A stretch of DNA of 32,319 bases, from assembly GCA_013815465.1 (NCBI GenBank), contig JACDGE010000023.1, forward strand, positions 1 through 32,319, written 5' to 3'. This DNA is from Alphaproteobacteria bacterium. GTDB taxonomy: Bacteria; Pseudomonadota; Alphaproteobacteria; UBA9655. Made by a program: the position numbers and the translations under genes. Below the pieces are notes generated by a model. That model was not told the DNA's origin. It was given only the letters and a program-made list of their open reading frames with translations, and searched no databases. This document shows positions 13,130 to 21,321 of the stretch, piece after piece (positions within the stretch are counted from its first letter, which is position 1; every line of letters starts with the position of its first letter).

Positions 13130-15070
13130 TTACCCAATCTTCGCAAGGTGCTGATCTACAATAACGCTCTCGCCCTTTTTGACATAAATATTTTCAATCA
13201 CACCATTGCGTTGTGAGCGAATAATATTTTCCATTTTCATCGCCTCAATAATAGCAATCGGCTGCCCACGCTTAACCACGTCCCCTATGTGAACAGCAAC
13301 TTCCACCACAAGTCCGGGCATGGGCGCTACAACAACTCTCGGGCTATCGACCTTTTCTTTGACCGGCATCAGAGGAATAAGATTCCCCACTTTACGATTC
13401 ACAACCCACGTTGTCGCGCCATAGCCATTCCAGAGCAGCTCATCCTTGATCTCTTGGGTATTCACTTGCAGAGTGATGGCATTTCCCTGAAAGATGCTTT
13501 TAAAGAGAACATCCCCAGGCTTCCATTCTGTTTCGACTAAAAGTGTTGAATCTCCTTCCGTGACAATATAGCGTGATTGAGCCACCGTCACTGTAACCAG
13601 ATAGGGTTCTCTTTCAATAAATACACTCAATTCGGCGGAGGTTAATCCGCGTCTCTTGACATGCATCACAGCGGCCGCTCCAATGGCCACAGAGGGATCT
13701 AAAGGAGTCACGGGTGCAAATCCCTTCTCATAATATTCATCCAGGGTTGTGACGTTAAAATTCGCCTTTTTAAAAAATGGAGAATTGACAAGAGAGGCCA
13801 AAAAATGAACGTTCGTTTCGATCCCCCTTATATAACATTCATTAAGAGCATTGAGCATCCTATCACAGGCAAGCTCTCGAGTTGGTTGGTGAACAACCAG
13901 CTTAGCAAAGAGGGGATCATAATAGGGAGTGATAATCGTTCCTTCTTCTATCCCACTATCTAGTCGAACCTCACCCTCCTTTTCAAAAGGAGGATGATAG
14001 GAGCGAATACGTCCTGTGGATGGCAGAAAACCACGGGAGGAATCTTCCGCGTATAACCGTGCTTCTATGGCATGCCCTTTAAATTGGACGTCTGATTGCA
14101 GAAGACGAAGGGGTATGCCAGCTGCAACGGAAACCATTTCCTCTACAATATCAAGGCCTGTAATCATTTCCGTAACAGGATGTTCAACTTGGAGGCGAGT
14201 ATTCATTTCGAGGAAATAAAAATTACCGCTGGGATCCAGAACAAATTCCACCGTACCAGCTGAGGTATATCCAGCTGATTTTGCTAAACGGACAGCTTCT
14301 TCTCCTATGCGTTGGCGCATTATAGGTGTAAGAGAAGGACTGGGGGCTTCCTCAATAACTTTTTGATGGCGCCTTTGTAGAGAACATTCCCTCTCGCCTA
14401 AGTGGATCACACGGCCATGAAGGTCCGCCAAAATTTGAATTTCAATATGGCGAGCGCCATCAATATATTTCTCGAAAAAAATACGGCTATCGCCGAAGCT
14501 GGATTCGGCTTCATTTATGGCCCCCTTTAAGCTGTCTTTAAGGTCAGACGGATGCCTAACAATGCGCATTCCCTTCCCGCCGCCACCGGCTGCAGGTTTC
14601 ACCATTAAGGGATAACCGATCTTTGCTGCAATTTTATCTGCTTGTTCTAGATCTGCAAGAGGCTCATCTGTTCCAGGAATGCAGGAGATCCCGGAAAGAC
14701 GAGCAAGTCGCTTCGCTTCCAGCTTATCCCCCATAGTTGCAATGACGTCGGCAGAAGGCCCGATAAAGACAAGCCCTTGATCCTGCACAGCTTGCGCAAA
14801 AGCGGCATTTTCAGATAAGAAGCCATAACCCGGATGAATGGCTTCCGCCCCACTTTCTTGTGCAATCCTTAAAATAGTGGAGATGTTTAAGTAACTCTCA
14901 CGAACAAGGGCCGGGCCGACACAATAGGCCTCATCGGCCCTATTGACGTGCGGGCTATCTTCATCCGCTTCTGAATAGATCGCGACTGATTCAATCCCCA
15001 TCCGCCGGAATGTACGGATGAGGCGGCAAGCGACCTCTCCACGGTTTGCAATAAGAATTTTTTTAAACAT
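13130..15070 (-). CDS. pccA: Propionyl-/acyl-CoA carboxylase alpha subunit (biotin carboxylase + BCCP)
   Basis: The alpha subunit carboxylates its own biotin with ATP and bicarbonate; the beta subunit then transfers the carboxyl group to propionyl-CoA. Order of domains in the 646-residue product: biotin carboxylase N-domain (FKKILIANRGEVACRLIRT, residues 1-20), ATP-grasp (KPAAGGGGKGMR at ~160; HIEIQILAD; FLEMNTRLQVEHPVTE), BC C-domain (EARLYAED), a linker domain, and a C-terminal biotinyl domain with EAMKMEN (biotinylated Lys 612). Length is close to the PccA norm, and the single-chain BC-BCCP design fits PccA/MccA rather than AccC. With pccB two genes upstream it probably makes D-methylmalonyl-CoA from propionyl-CoA. 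A palindromic repeat lies between its start and the 2TM gene. Confidence 0.9.
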   Translation of the reverse strand: MFKKILIANRGEVACRLIRTFRRMGIESVAIYSEADEDSPHVNRADEAYCVGPALVRESYLNISTILRIAQESGAEAIHPGYGFLSENAAFAQAVQDQGLVFIGPSADVIATMGDKLEAKRLARLSGISCIPGTDEPLADLEQADKIAAKIGYPLMVKPAAGGGGKGMRIVRHPSDLKDSLKGAINEAESSFGDSRIFFEKYIDGARHIEIQILADLHGRVIHLGERECSLQRRHQKVIEEAPSPSLTPIMRQRIGEEAVRLAKSAGYTSAGTVEFVLDPSGNFYFLEMNTRLQVEHPVTEMITGLDIVEEMVSVAAGIPLRLLQSDVQFKGHAIEARLYAEDSSRGFLPSTGRIRSYHPPFEKEGEVRLDSGIEEGTIITPYYDPLFAKLVVHQPTRELACDRMLNALNECYIRGIETNVHFLASLVNSPFFKKANFNVTTLDEYYEKGFAPVTPLDPSVAIGAAAVMHVKRRGLTSAELSVFIEREPYLVTVTVAQSRYIVTEGDSTLLVETEWKPGDVLFKSIFQGNAITLQVNTQEIKDELLWNGYGATTWVVNRKVGNLIPLMPVKEKVDSPRVVVAPMPGLVVEVAVHIGDVVKRGQPIAIIEAMKMENIIRSQRNGVIENIYVKKGESVIVDQHLAKIG

Positions 15071-15086
15071 GCGATACCTTTATGAA

Positions 15087-15166
15087 CGTCATCCCCCGCC
15101 GTGGTGGGGATCCCAGGAAAATTTTTGTACTGTGGCACCTGCGGCCCCACTTTGGCGAGGATGACG
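15087..15166. repeat. Palindromic repeat between the 2TM gene and pccA
   Basis: The ends CGTCATCCCCCGCC (15087-15100) and GGCGAGGATGACG (15154-15166) are inverted with one mismatch/indel, and inner parts (GTGGGG / CCCCAC) continue the palindrome. The GTCATCC...GGATGAC design is typical of dispersed alphaproteobacterial palindromes. It lies inside the pccB-2TM-pccA transcription unit and may shape mRNA processing. Confidence 0.75.
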
Positions 15167-15182
15167 CCAGGGAGGTGTGCCC

Positions 15183-15701
15183 TTACACCTTCGTTTTTTT
15201 TGGACCCTCACCTCGGGCTGTATTGACAGGTTGAGCCTTTGTTTTAACAACTTTCGGCTTGCGTGGGTGTTTAACCATGACAGCTTCCTTAACAGCTAAA
15301 CTCTTACCCCGAGACGCACGTGGGTGTTTAACCATGACCGCTTCCTTAACAGCTATGCTTTCAACCTTTACAATTGGTTTTTCAGCTTTTTTGCGTGCTT
15401 TTTCATCTGCTTTTTCTTTTCCCTTGTACCCTGCTTCCATTAAGCGACGCACTTCTTGGTCTTCCCATTCAGCGGTCATAAAAGGCACCATGGCATTCAT
15501 TTGAGGAATGAGACCCAAACTAAAAGCGTGGACCCCAAGCCCAATTCCCCAGCTAATAATGACCCATATGGGCCAAAAATAGCCTCCCCCTGAAATGGCC
15601 CAAATAAAAATGAGCCCAACATTTACAACTACATAGATGAGTGCGTCCGTATAAAAACGGCGCAGCTTCCTTACATGATCGCGTACTTGATGTTCATTCA
15701 T
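15183..15701 (-). CDS. 2TM-domain membrane protein with repeated basic tail
   Basis: This 172-residue protein starts with a region typical of the short '2TM domain' family: a charged amphipathic segment (DHVRKLRRFYTDALIY), two hydrophobic segments (residues ~20-38 and ~43-63), and the family-like DQEVRRLMEAGY at ~82-93. Function of the family is unknown. The C-terminal 75 residues are very Lys/Arg-rich and contain two copies of AVKEAVMVKHPR (once after ESI, once after KSL). The tail is probably cytoplasmic and may bind nucleic acid or acidic lipid; that is inference. It lies between pccB (20 bases away) and pccA in the same direction, so it is probably cotranscribed with them. Start: ATG with weak GGGGA upstream. 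Confidence 0.75.
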   Translation of the reverse strand: MNEHQVRDHVRKLRRFYTDALIYVVVNVGLIFIWAISGGGYFWPIWVIISWGIGLGVHAFSLGLIPQMNAMVPFMTAEWEDQEVRRLMEAGYKGKEKADEKARKKAEKPIVKVESIAVKEAVMVKHPRASRGKSLAVKEAVMVKHPRKPKVVKTKAQPVNTARGEGPKKTKV

Positions 15702-15721
15702 AATGCGTCCCCGTAGTTCTA

Positions 15722-17254
15722 TTATAATGGTATATTGTTATGCTTTTTCCATATCTTTTCAAGGCTCTTATTTTTGAGCATCTTTAAAGAACGACAAATG
15801 CGCATCCTCGTCTCTTGAGGTATGATGATATCGTCGATATACCCCCGGCTCGCTGCCACGAGGGGATTAGCAAATTTTTCCCTATATTCCTCTACATAAT
15901 GTTCTAGCTTTTTCTTATCCCCACCTTCTTTACGAAACATGATTTCAATGGCGCCTTTAGGCCCCATTACAGCAATCTCAGCTGAAGGCCACGCATAATT
16001 TACATCCCCCTGCAAATGTTTTGAGCTCATCACATCATAGGCACCCCCATAGGCCTTACGGGTAATAACCGTGACTTTAGGGACAGTGGCTTCCGCAAAT
16101 GCAAAGAGAAGTTTTGCCCCATGCTTAATAATCCCCCCATGTTCTTGAGATATGCCGGGCAGAAATCCGGGAACATCCACGAAGGTTACGAGGGGAATAT
16201 TAAAACAATCACAGAATCGAACAAATCGGGCGGCTTTTCGTGCGGAATCAATATCAAGACACCCTGCGAGAACCAAAGGCTGATTTGCCACAATTCCCAC
16301 GGTTTGACCTTCAAGACGTGCAAAACCGATAATAATGTTTGCTGCAAAGGTAGGCTGAATCTCGAAAAAGTCTCCTTCATCGACAACTTGATAGATAAGG
16401 TCTTTCATATCGTACCCTTCAGAAGAATTTGGCGGAATAAGTTTATCTAAAGAGGGGATTTTTCGATCCGCAGGATCTGATGTTGGTGTGATTGGAGATG
16501 TTTCTCGATTCGAGAGGGGTAAAAAGTTAAAAAATCGCCGTATTTCAAGCAATGTTTCCACATCATTTTCAAAAGCCGCATCCGCAATGCTTGATTTGCT
16601 TGTATGAACCTTTGCACCCCCCAACCGTTCATGGGTAACAGATTCATGGGTGACGGTTTTCACCACATCTGGTCCAGTGACAAACATATAGGACGAGTCC
16701 TTAACCATAAAAATAAAATCGGTCATGGCGGGTGAATATACAGCCCCTCCTGCACAAGGCCCCATAATCACAGAAATTTGAGGAATCACGCCTGAGGCAT
16801 CCACGTTTCGTTGAAAAACAGCCGCATACCCAGCTAAAGATTCAACACCTTCTTGAATCCGAGCGCCCCCAGAATCATTCAGTCCAATAACAGGTGCCCC
16901 CACCTGCAGGGCTTTATCCATAATTTTAACAATTTTCTCCGCATGAGTTTCGCTTAAACTGCCCCCAAAAACCGTAAAATCTTGTGAGAAAACAAAAACC
17001 ATACGTCCTTCAATGGTTCCATACCCCGTAATAACGCCATCCCCCGGAATCTTCGTTTTTTCCATTCCAAAATCATGGCAGCGATGTTCAACAAGCATAT
17101 CCCATTCTTCAAAAGAACCGGGATCAAGAAGGACGTCTAACCTTTCGCGGGCGGTAAGCTTGCCCTTTTGATGCTGGGCTTCAATTCGCTTAAGTCCTCC
17201 ACCCAGCTTGGCAGAGGTTCTTTTCTCTTCGAGCTTTTTTAGGATGTCATACAT
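15722..17254 (-). CDS. pccB: Propionyl-CoA carboxylase beta subunit (carboxyltransferase)
   Basis: Transfers CO2 from carboxybiotin to propionyl-CoA. The 510-residue product covers the full crotonase-fold double domain: [18 protein letters not shown] at the N-terminus, [17 protein letters not shown], the acyl-CoA pocket [20 protein letters not shown] (~130-150), [12 protein letters not shown], and in the second half [41 protein letters not shown] and [11 protein letters not shown]. These are PccB signatures, and the length is normal. A GGAGGGG ribosome binding site precedes the ATG. It is the first gene of an apparent operon pccB-2TM-pccA. Methylmalonyl-CoA epimerase and mutase, needed to use the product, are not in the window. 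Confidence 0.95.
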   Translation of the reverse strand: MYDILKKLEEKRTSAKLGGGLKRIEAQHQKGKLTARERLDVLLDPGSFEEWDMLVEHRCHDFGMEKTKIPGDGVITGYGTIEGRMVFVFSQDFTVFGGSLSETHAEKIVKIMDKALQVGAPVIGLNDSGGARIQEGVESLAGYAAVFQRNVDASGVIPQISVIMGPCAGGAVYSPAMTDFIFMVKDSSYMFVTGPDVVKTVTHESVTHERLGGAKVHTSKSSIADAAFENDVETLLEIRRFFNFLPLSNRETSPITPTSDPADRKIPSLDKLIPPNSSEGYDMKDLIYQVVDEGDFFEIQPTFAANIIIGFARLEGQTVGIVANQPLVLAGCLDIDSARKAARFVRFCDCFNIPLVTFVDVPGFLPGISQEHGGIIKHGAKLLFAFAEATVPKVTVITRKAYGGAYDVMSSKHLQGDVNYAWPSAEIAVMGPKGAIEIMFRKEGGDKKKLEHYVEEYREKFANPLVAASRGYIDDIIIPQETRMRICRSLKMLKNKSLEKIWKKHNNIPL

Positions 17255-17353
17255 CGGTCTTTCCCCTCCCTTGTCCTATTATGCCAAAAGGAGAAAAAAG
17301 GACGAAGGGTTTGATCAACTTGTCTTCTAGACTCAAAGGACTTCAAGAATATA

Positions 17354-17713
17354 TCAGTGCTTGGAATGTATGCCCATTACAGCGCCTGTCGGATCAAGAA
17401 AAACGCTGATAAATCCTTGATTTTGTCCAAGATCCATAACAGGTACAACAATTTCAGCGCCTAAATCTTTTGCTTTATTTGTATATTCATGGATATCACC
17501 GACAGAAACGAAAGGAATCCAACGCGATTCCTTACCTTCCTTAGCCTCAGAAATTCCTGCGCAAGGTCCTTCACCCGCATCAATTTCCAAAAATGATTTA
17601 TCCCCATCCATTTTTTGGGGGGTTATCTTCCACCTAAAAAGATGTTCGTAAAAGTCTTTTGCTGTTTTCGGATCCGTCGTGCCTAGTTGCACCCAGCCAA
17701 ATGTATTTTTCAT
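17354..17713 (-). CDS. VOC-superfamily (glyoxalase/bleomycin-resistance-like) protein
   Basis: The 119-residue product is a single vicinal-oxygen-chelate unit with two beta-alpha-beta-beta-beta modules: FGWVQLGTTDPKTAKDFYEHLFRWK at the N-terminus, then WIPFVSVGDIHEYTNKAKDLGAEIV, and DPTGAVMGIHSKH at the C-terminus. The pattern WvqL.T.D...a..FY..LFgW is that of the widespread bacterial VOC proteins of unknown substrate. ATG at 17713 is preferred because GGAG lies nine bases upstream; an ATG at 17719 is only three bases from it. The gene stands alone between pccB and the symporter; no function beyond the fold is claimed. An epimerase-like role next to pcc genes is conceivable because methylmalonyl-CoA epimerase is also a VOC protein, but its motifs were not recognised here. 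Confidence 0.85.
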   Translation of the reverse strand: MKNTFGWVQLGTTDPKTAKDFYEHLFRWKITPQKMDGDKSFLEIDAGEGPCAGISEAKEGKESRWIPFVSVGDIHEYTNKAKDLGAEIVVPVMDLGQNQGFISVFLDPTGAVMGIHSKH

Positions 17714-17776
17714 AATCATTTTCTCCTTTTTAATGCTTTTTTATTATAGAAGAAAATAAATTAAATTTTTATTAAG

Positions 17777-18985
17777 CTATGCTTCAGCTGGCACTTCTTC
17801 CAAGGCTTGAAAAGTTTTCATTCGCCCACAAATCTTATCCATAAAGATGGCAAGCGCACCATTGCAAAGCACATTAGCCACTGTAATAAAAGGATCGATC
17901 AAAATATAGAGTGTTGTTAAAAGTCCTATCATGGGGCCAGTAAAACCAAAATATTCGCCCAAGATCGGCGTTAACACAAGCATCTCTCCCCCTGGGACAG
18001 ACGCGACCCCGAATTTTGCAACCATGTAATACATGGAAAAGATTAAAAATGTTCCATAGCTCATAGCCTCAAACCCATTAATTGCCAAAACCGCTGCCAT
18101 CAAAATGGGGATACCGATCGAATCTCCCACGTGGTGGATATTGGCAGTTGCAGGAATAATGGCTTGGGGTAGAGCTTTGTTATTTGTGCTTTTTTCTGCG
18201 GCTTCCAAAGTCAAGGGCATCGTGGCTACACTGGACATGGTGGAGAGAGCCACCAGACCTGTCGGGAAAAAGTTTTTTAAAGAGGTTTTTATATTCTCCA
18301 CGTTTCCCATATTGGCTTTAATGAAAAAGAACAGAATAGAAAGTGTTTGGACAACAACTATAAGCCCAATCATGGGGCCGTAGCCTGCAAACATATCAAA
18401 AAGAGACTCATCGTGTTGGATTTTAAATAAAAAACCAATGACGTATAGAGGAACCATAGGAATAAATATCTTTGTTAATCCAAGTTGAATCTTGTTTTTT
18501 AAGATATTTCCCCAGGAGGCAAGCCTTGCATTGCCAAAAAAGGCGCCATAAAGGCCAACAACCGTCCCCAAAAGTAGCGCTATTTCTGTGCTATTTTTGA
18601 ATCGCGGATAGGGCAAAGAAAAGAAAGGTTCAAGCTTAGGAAGAAGAGACGGTGCATTCGTAACAATATTATCGGCATGATAGCCAAGGAAGGGTAAAAA
18701 GATATCCCCAGCAAAGTAGCCTACATGAATAAAGGCAAAGTTAGAGATAACCACAAAGGCTAAGATCATAACGATCAGAATAGGCGCACGCTGTTGAAAG
18801 GCCGAAAGACAAGCAAAAATAAAACCAAAAACAATAAGAGGCATGCAGAAAACAAGGGTTTCTTTCATAAAAATGCTTACAGTAAAGAAAGCGCGTTGAA
18901 TGTTCTCAGGTACATAATCCCCGACCAGCATGATTAAGACGATGGAAAGCCCTAGTTTTATAATTAAACCAAAATCTTTCGTCAT
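17777..18985 (-). CDS. Dicarboxylate/amino acid:cation symporter (DAACS family)
   Basis: Secondary transporter of the GltP/DctA (SDF) family, importing dicarboxylates or acidic/neutral amino acids with H+ or Na+. The 402-residue product has about eight hydrophobic segments and two re-entrant regions. Diagnostic motifs are GLVALSTMSSVATMPLTLEAAEK (serine-rich first hairpin) and ATANIHHVGDSIGIPIL (the counterpart of the NMDGT region). It is slightly short for the family (about 410-440). Start: ATG with AAGGAGA seven bases upstream. In intracellular bacteria such symporters supply host-derived metabolites. Substrate cannot be read from sequence. Confidence 0.92.
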   Translation of the reverse strand: MTKDFGLIIKLGLSIVLIMLVGDYVPENIQRAFFTVSIFMKETLVFCMPLIVFGFIFACLSAFQQRAPILIVMILAFVVISNFAFIHVGYFAGDIFLPFLGYHADNIVTNAPSLLPKLEPFFSLPYPRFKNSTEIALLLGTVVGLYGAFFGNARLASWGNILKNKIQLGLTKIFIPMVPLYVIGFLFKIQHDESLFDMFAGYGPMIGLIVVVQTLSILFFFIKANMGNVENIKTSLKNFFPTGLVALSTMSSVATMPLTLEAAEKSTNNKALPQAIIPATANIHHVGDSIGIPILMAAVLAINGFEAMSYGTFLIFSMYYMVAKFGVASVPGGEMLVLTPILGEYFGFTGPMIGLLTTLYILIDPFITVANVLCNGALAIFMDKICGRMKTFQALEEVPAEA

Positions 18986-19067
18986 TTGTTTCTCCTTAAT
19001 AAAATTTTCTCAAACTACCGAATTTTGCGCGTTTTGAAAAGGAATTTGTGTATTTTGTGGCTTATCG

Positions 19068-19097
19068 TTGACTTTTCCTCGGGACTCGGCGTATATA
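19068..19097 (+). promoter_or_regulatory. Promoter of rpmH
   Basis: TTGACT (19068-19073) and TATATA (19092-19097) with an 18-base spacer, 41 bases upstream of the rpmH start codon. The sequence is close to the sigma-70 consensus. Confidence 0.65.
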
Positions 19098-19137
19098 GCT
19101 AGTAGTAATTTTTTCATACATCTTAGGAGATAGTAAC

Positions 19138-19272
19138 GTGAAGCGCACTTTTCAACCCAGTAATCTTGTTCGTAAGCGTCGTCATGGTTTTCGTGCCCGT
19201 ATGGCAACCGTCGGTGGCCGTAAGGTTATCAACCGTCGCAGAGCTAAGGGACGTGCACGTCTGAGTGCTTAG
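19138..19272 (+). CDS. rpmH: 50S ribosomal protein L34
   Basis: A 44-residue ORF starting at GTG with AGGAG eight bases upstream. Translation is (M)[19 protein letters not shown], followed by [24 protein letters not shown]. This is the complete L34 signature (KRT.QPS...R.RRHGFR.RM.T..GR.V...RR.KGR..LSA). It is the first gene of the rpmH-rnpA-yidD-yidC-engB cluster and overlaps the proposed rnpA start. Confidence 0.98.
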   Translation: MKRTFQPSNLVRKRRHGFRARMATVGGRKVINRRRAKGRARLSA

Positions 19273-19636
19273 TCAGTTCCCCGCCTCCGCGAGGACAATC
19301 TTGGAACGCCTTAAAAAACGCCCAGAATTTGTGGCCGTTTCAAAGACAGGCAACAAGTGGATCACCCCCGCTTTTGTCATTCAAATATATCAACGGGCCC
19401 CGAGTGGGCTCCTCCGTTATGGAATTACGGCCAGCAGAAAAGTAGGCGGTGCGGTTGAACGCAATCGGGCTAAACGGCGTTTAAGAGTCCTTATAAAAAA
19501 TATTTTGCCTTCGCTTGGTCGCCCAGGGGTGGATTATGTCTTCATTGCGCGCCAAGAGATTTTAAAGCGAGATTTTGCGACGATGGAGGAAGAGCTGACC
19601 CATGCCGTAAATATGTTGGGTAAGAAGGCGAATTAG
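19265..19636 (+). CDS. rnpA: Ribonuclease P protein component
   Basis: Protein subunit of RNase P, which matures tRNA 5' ends. The 123-residue product has the RnpA fold: [27 protein letters not shown] at the start, the [24 protein letters not shown] core containing the RNR motif that contacts the catalytic RNA, and [22 protein letters not shown] at the end. The start is uncertain: GTG at 19265 overlaps rpmH by eight bases (adopted); TTG at 19301 would give a start nearer the usual family N-terminus. It is followed by an unrelated exported protein rather than directly by yidD. Confidence 0.94.
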   Translation: MLSQFPASARTILERLKKRPEFVAVSKTGNKWITPAFVIQIYQRAPSGLLRYGITASRKVGGAVERNRAKRRLRVLIKNILPSLGRPGVDYVFIARQEILKRDFATMEEELTHAVNMLGKKAN

Positions 19637-19760
19637 GCTTATAGAATCAACTTTGTGAAATACTTTTTTTCTTGTTTATATCCCACACCTATTTTATATT
19701 GTTTTTATCATACGAGGATAATTCTTTTGATTCTTACTTTTAAACAGGAGATGTTTGCCC

Positions 19761-21011
19761 GTGCGTTTTAATAAATTTTTTATACTTTCCTTATTAGCTT
19801 CCTTTCATTTTTACAATGCCAGTGCGATGGAACAAGATGATAAACCGGAAGAGTTGATATGGAAAACACCTGTGGGGCAGGCGCACTGTACGGTAGAAAA
19901 GCATCCACAGCCTTTATATATTAAAGACGGACTCTACGAGGCAGTGGATCAGATTTTTGGCCACCCTCAGCACTTGTTTGTACACTCCTGGGGGTTTTTA
20001 AACAACAATACAGAGAGATCATTATTTACCCTTCTTTATGCCCAATGGGACCAAGGCCTTGCTTTGATTTGGAGTTTATCTAAAAATTGCGGCCGTTACG
20101 CCAATGGTACTGACCAAACGGCTGACCTATTGGAGGCTTCCATAAAAAACTTCGTTACCCATCTTCAAAAAAAGAATCGCGTGTTTTATGCTCCCGATTA
20201 CAAGCTTTCAGAGTTTCTGCGAAAGGAACTGGAAAATCTGCAAGTACAAGAATTGGATTCGGTTGTGACAGCCTCACCCATTACAGGCGAGCGTCTCCTA
20301 AAGTTCTATGTAGGAGGCAAAAAAGGAAACACCTTCACAACGAATCTTTTGGATTTGGTGCACAATGCCTCTGTAAAGGATGAAGAGCAGGAAGGTAATT
20401 ATATAAAGAGTAAAGTGAAAGACCTGGATTCGATAGTCCATATGGGCATTCGATTTGACGTTCATGAAATCAATGATGAGCCTAGGGATGAGCTTTATAT
20501 TGATCTTAGTAATAACTTCTCAACCCATAAAAAAACAAATTATGAACTAACGTCATGGGTGCCTTTTGATGTATACCCAAGTCCCTTACCAGCTTCTAAC
20601 CCTGTCCACCGTTTATATAACCTAAACTTTACAAGATGGGCAGACGTCTCACCACCAGAACAAACGGCTTCTGGGAAAGGAACTGTTGTATTATGGTCTA
20701 CAGATGTGGATAATCGACATACTCACACGTATGTGCAATTTCACGTAGAGCCGTCTAAAGGAGACGCTGAACTTACGGAAATTTTAAAAGCGTCACATTT
20801 ATCGTCTCTCAGTTCCTTTATTTCTGAATTTCAGAAAGATAATGTAGTTTACTTTTCTCCCTCTTTTCCAGAATCATGGCATAGTATGCTCGGCCTGATG
20901 AAAGTAGATCCAATCACGTCCATCAAAAAAGAAGTAGTGACCTATAAGACGGTATTCTCTATTGGTAATGAAGAGGTAGAGAACTTATCAACCTTGCCCA
21001 TATCGAAATAA
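19761..21011 (+). CDS. Exported protein of unknown function inserted between rnpA and yidD
   Basis: I do not recognise this 416-residue protein. It has a signal peptide (MRFNKFFILSLLASFHFYNA, cleavage after NASA near residue 23), no later membrane segment and few cysteines. GTG at 19761 is preferred because AGGAG lies ten bases upstream; the in-frame TTG at 19755 is only four bases from it. Two regions look distantly alike: LLEASIKNFVTHLQKKNRVFYAPDY and, ~210 residues later, LSSLSSFISEFQKDNVVYFSPSF, each followed by a segment ending in a F-x-x-G turn. This suggests two related domains; the match is weak and made by eye. It disrupts a cluster that is contiguous in most Alphaproteobacteria and has its own terminator (21038-21070). 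Periplasmic or secreted location is likely. Confidence 0.8.
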   Translation: MRFNKFFILSLLASFHFYNASAMEQDDKPEELIWKTPVGQAHCTVEKHPQPLYIKDGLYEAVDQIFGHPQHLFVHSWGFLNNNTERSLFTLLYAQWDQGLALIWSLSKNCGRYANGTDQTADLLEASIKNFVTHLQKKNRVFYAPDYKLSEFLRKELENLQVQELDSVVTASPITGERLLKFYVGGKKGNTFTTNLLDLVHNASVKDEEQEGNYIKSKVKDLDSIVHMGIRFDVHEINDEPRDELYIDLSNNFSTHKKTNYELTSWVPFDVYPSPLPASNPVHRLYNLNFTRWADVSPPEQTASGKGTVVLWSTDVDNRHTHTYVQFHVEPSKGDAELTEILKASHLSSLSSFISEFQKDNVVYFSPSFPESWHSMLGLMKVDPITSIKKEVVTYKTVFSIGNEEVENLSTLPISK

Positions 21012-21037
21012 TAAGAACTAATTAACCCTTACTGACC

Positions 21038-21070
21038 AAGAAGCCCTTCACTTTACATGAGGGGCTTCTT
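21038..21070 (+). terminator. Intrinsic terminator between the inserted gene and yidD
   Basis: AAGAAGCCC (21038-21046) pairs with GGGCTTCTT (21062-21070) over nine bases, with a 15-base loop and ATTTAT following. It begins 24 bases after the stop of the exported protein and ends 17 bases before yidD, so yidD may depend on readthrough or on a promoter inside the gene. Confidence 0.75.
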
Positions 21071-21087
21071 ATTTATCTAGGAGATAC

Positions 21088-21321
21088 ATGAAGGCCTTAG
21101 TAACCCTCTTACTCAAACTCCTTATCTACACATATCGCCTTGGAATTTCCCCTTGGCTGCACCCCCGTTGTCGATTTTTACCTACCTGCTCCCAGTATGC
21201 TCTTGACGCCATCGTCTGTTATGGGCCTTATAGGGGCAGTATTTTAGCATTAAAAAGGCTGTGCCGTTGTCATCCCTGGGGAGGGCGCGGCCATGATCCA
21301 GTTAAGGAAGAAGAATTATGA
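21088..21321 (+). CDS. yidD: Membrane protein insertion efficiency factor YidD
   Basis: Small membrane-associated protein that helps YidC-dependent insertion. The 77-residue product shows the full family motif set: [55 protein letters not shown]. An N-terminal amphipathic/hydrophobic helix (residues 1-16) anchors it to the membrane. Start: ATG with AGGAG upstream. The stop overlaps the yidC start (ATGA). Confidence 0.96.
   Translation: MKALVTLLLKLLIYTYRLGISPWLHPRCRFLPTCSQYALDAIVCYGPYRGSILALKRLCRCHPWGGRGHDPVKEEEL

Noticed and set aside
17354-17713. Methylmalonyl-CoA epimerase next to the pcc genes
   Set aside because: The VOC fold is shared, but the sequence pattern is that of general VOC proteins of unknown substrate and the gene is not coupled to pccB.
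19010-19207. 65-codon minus-strand open frame over the rpmH region
   Set aside because: It is antisense to the clear L34 gene and its promoter.
19068-19272. Replication origin next to rpmH
   Set aside because: rpmH lies beside dnaA/oriC in some bacteria, but no dnaA gene and no cluster of DnaA boxes was seen.
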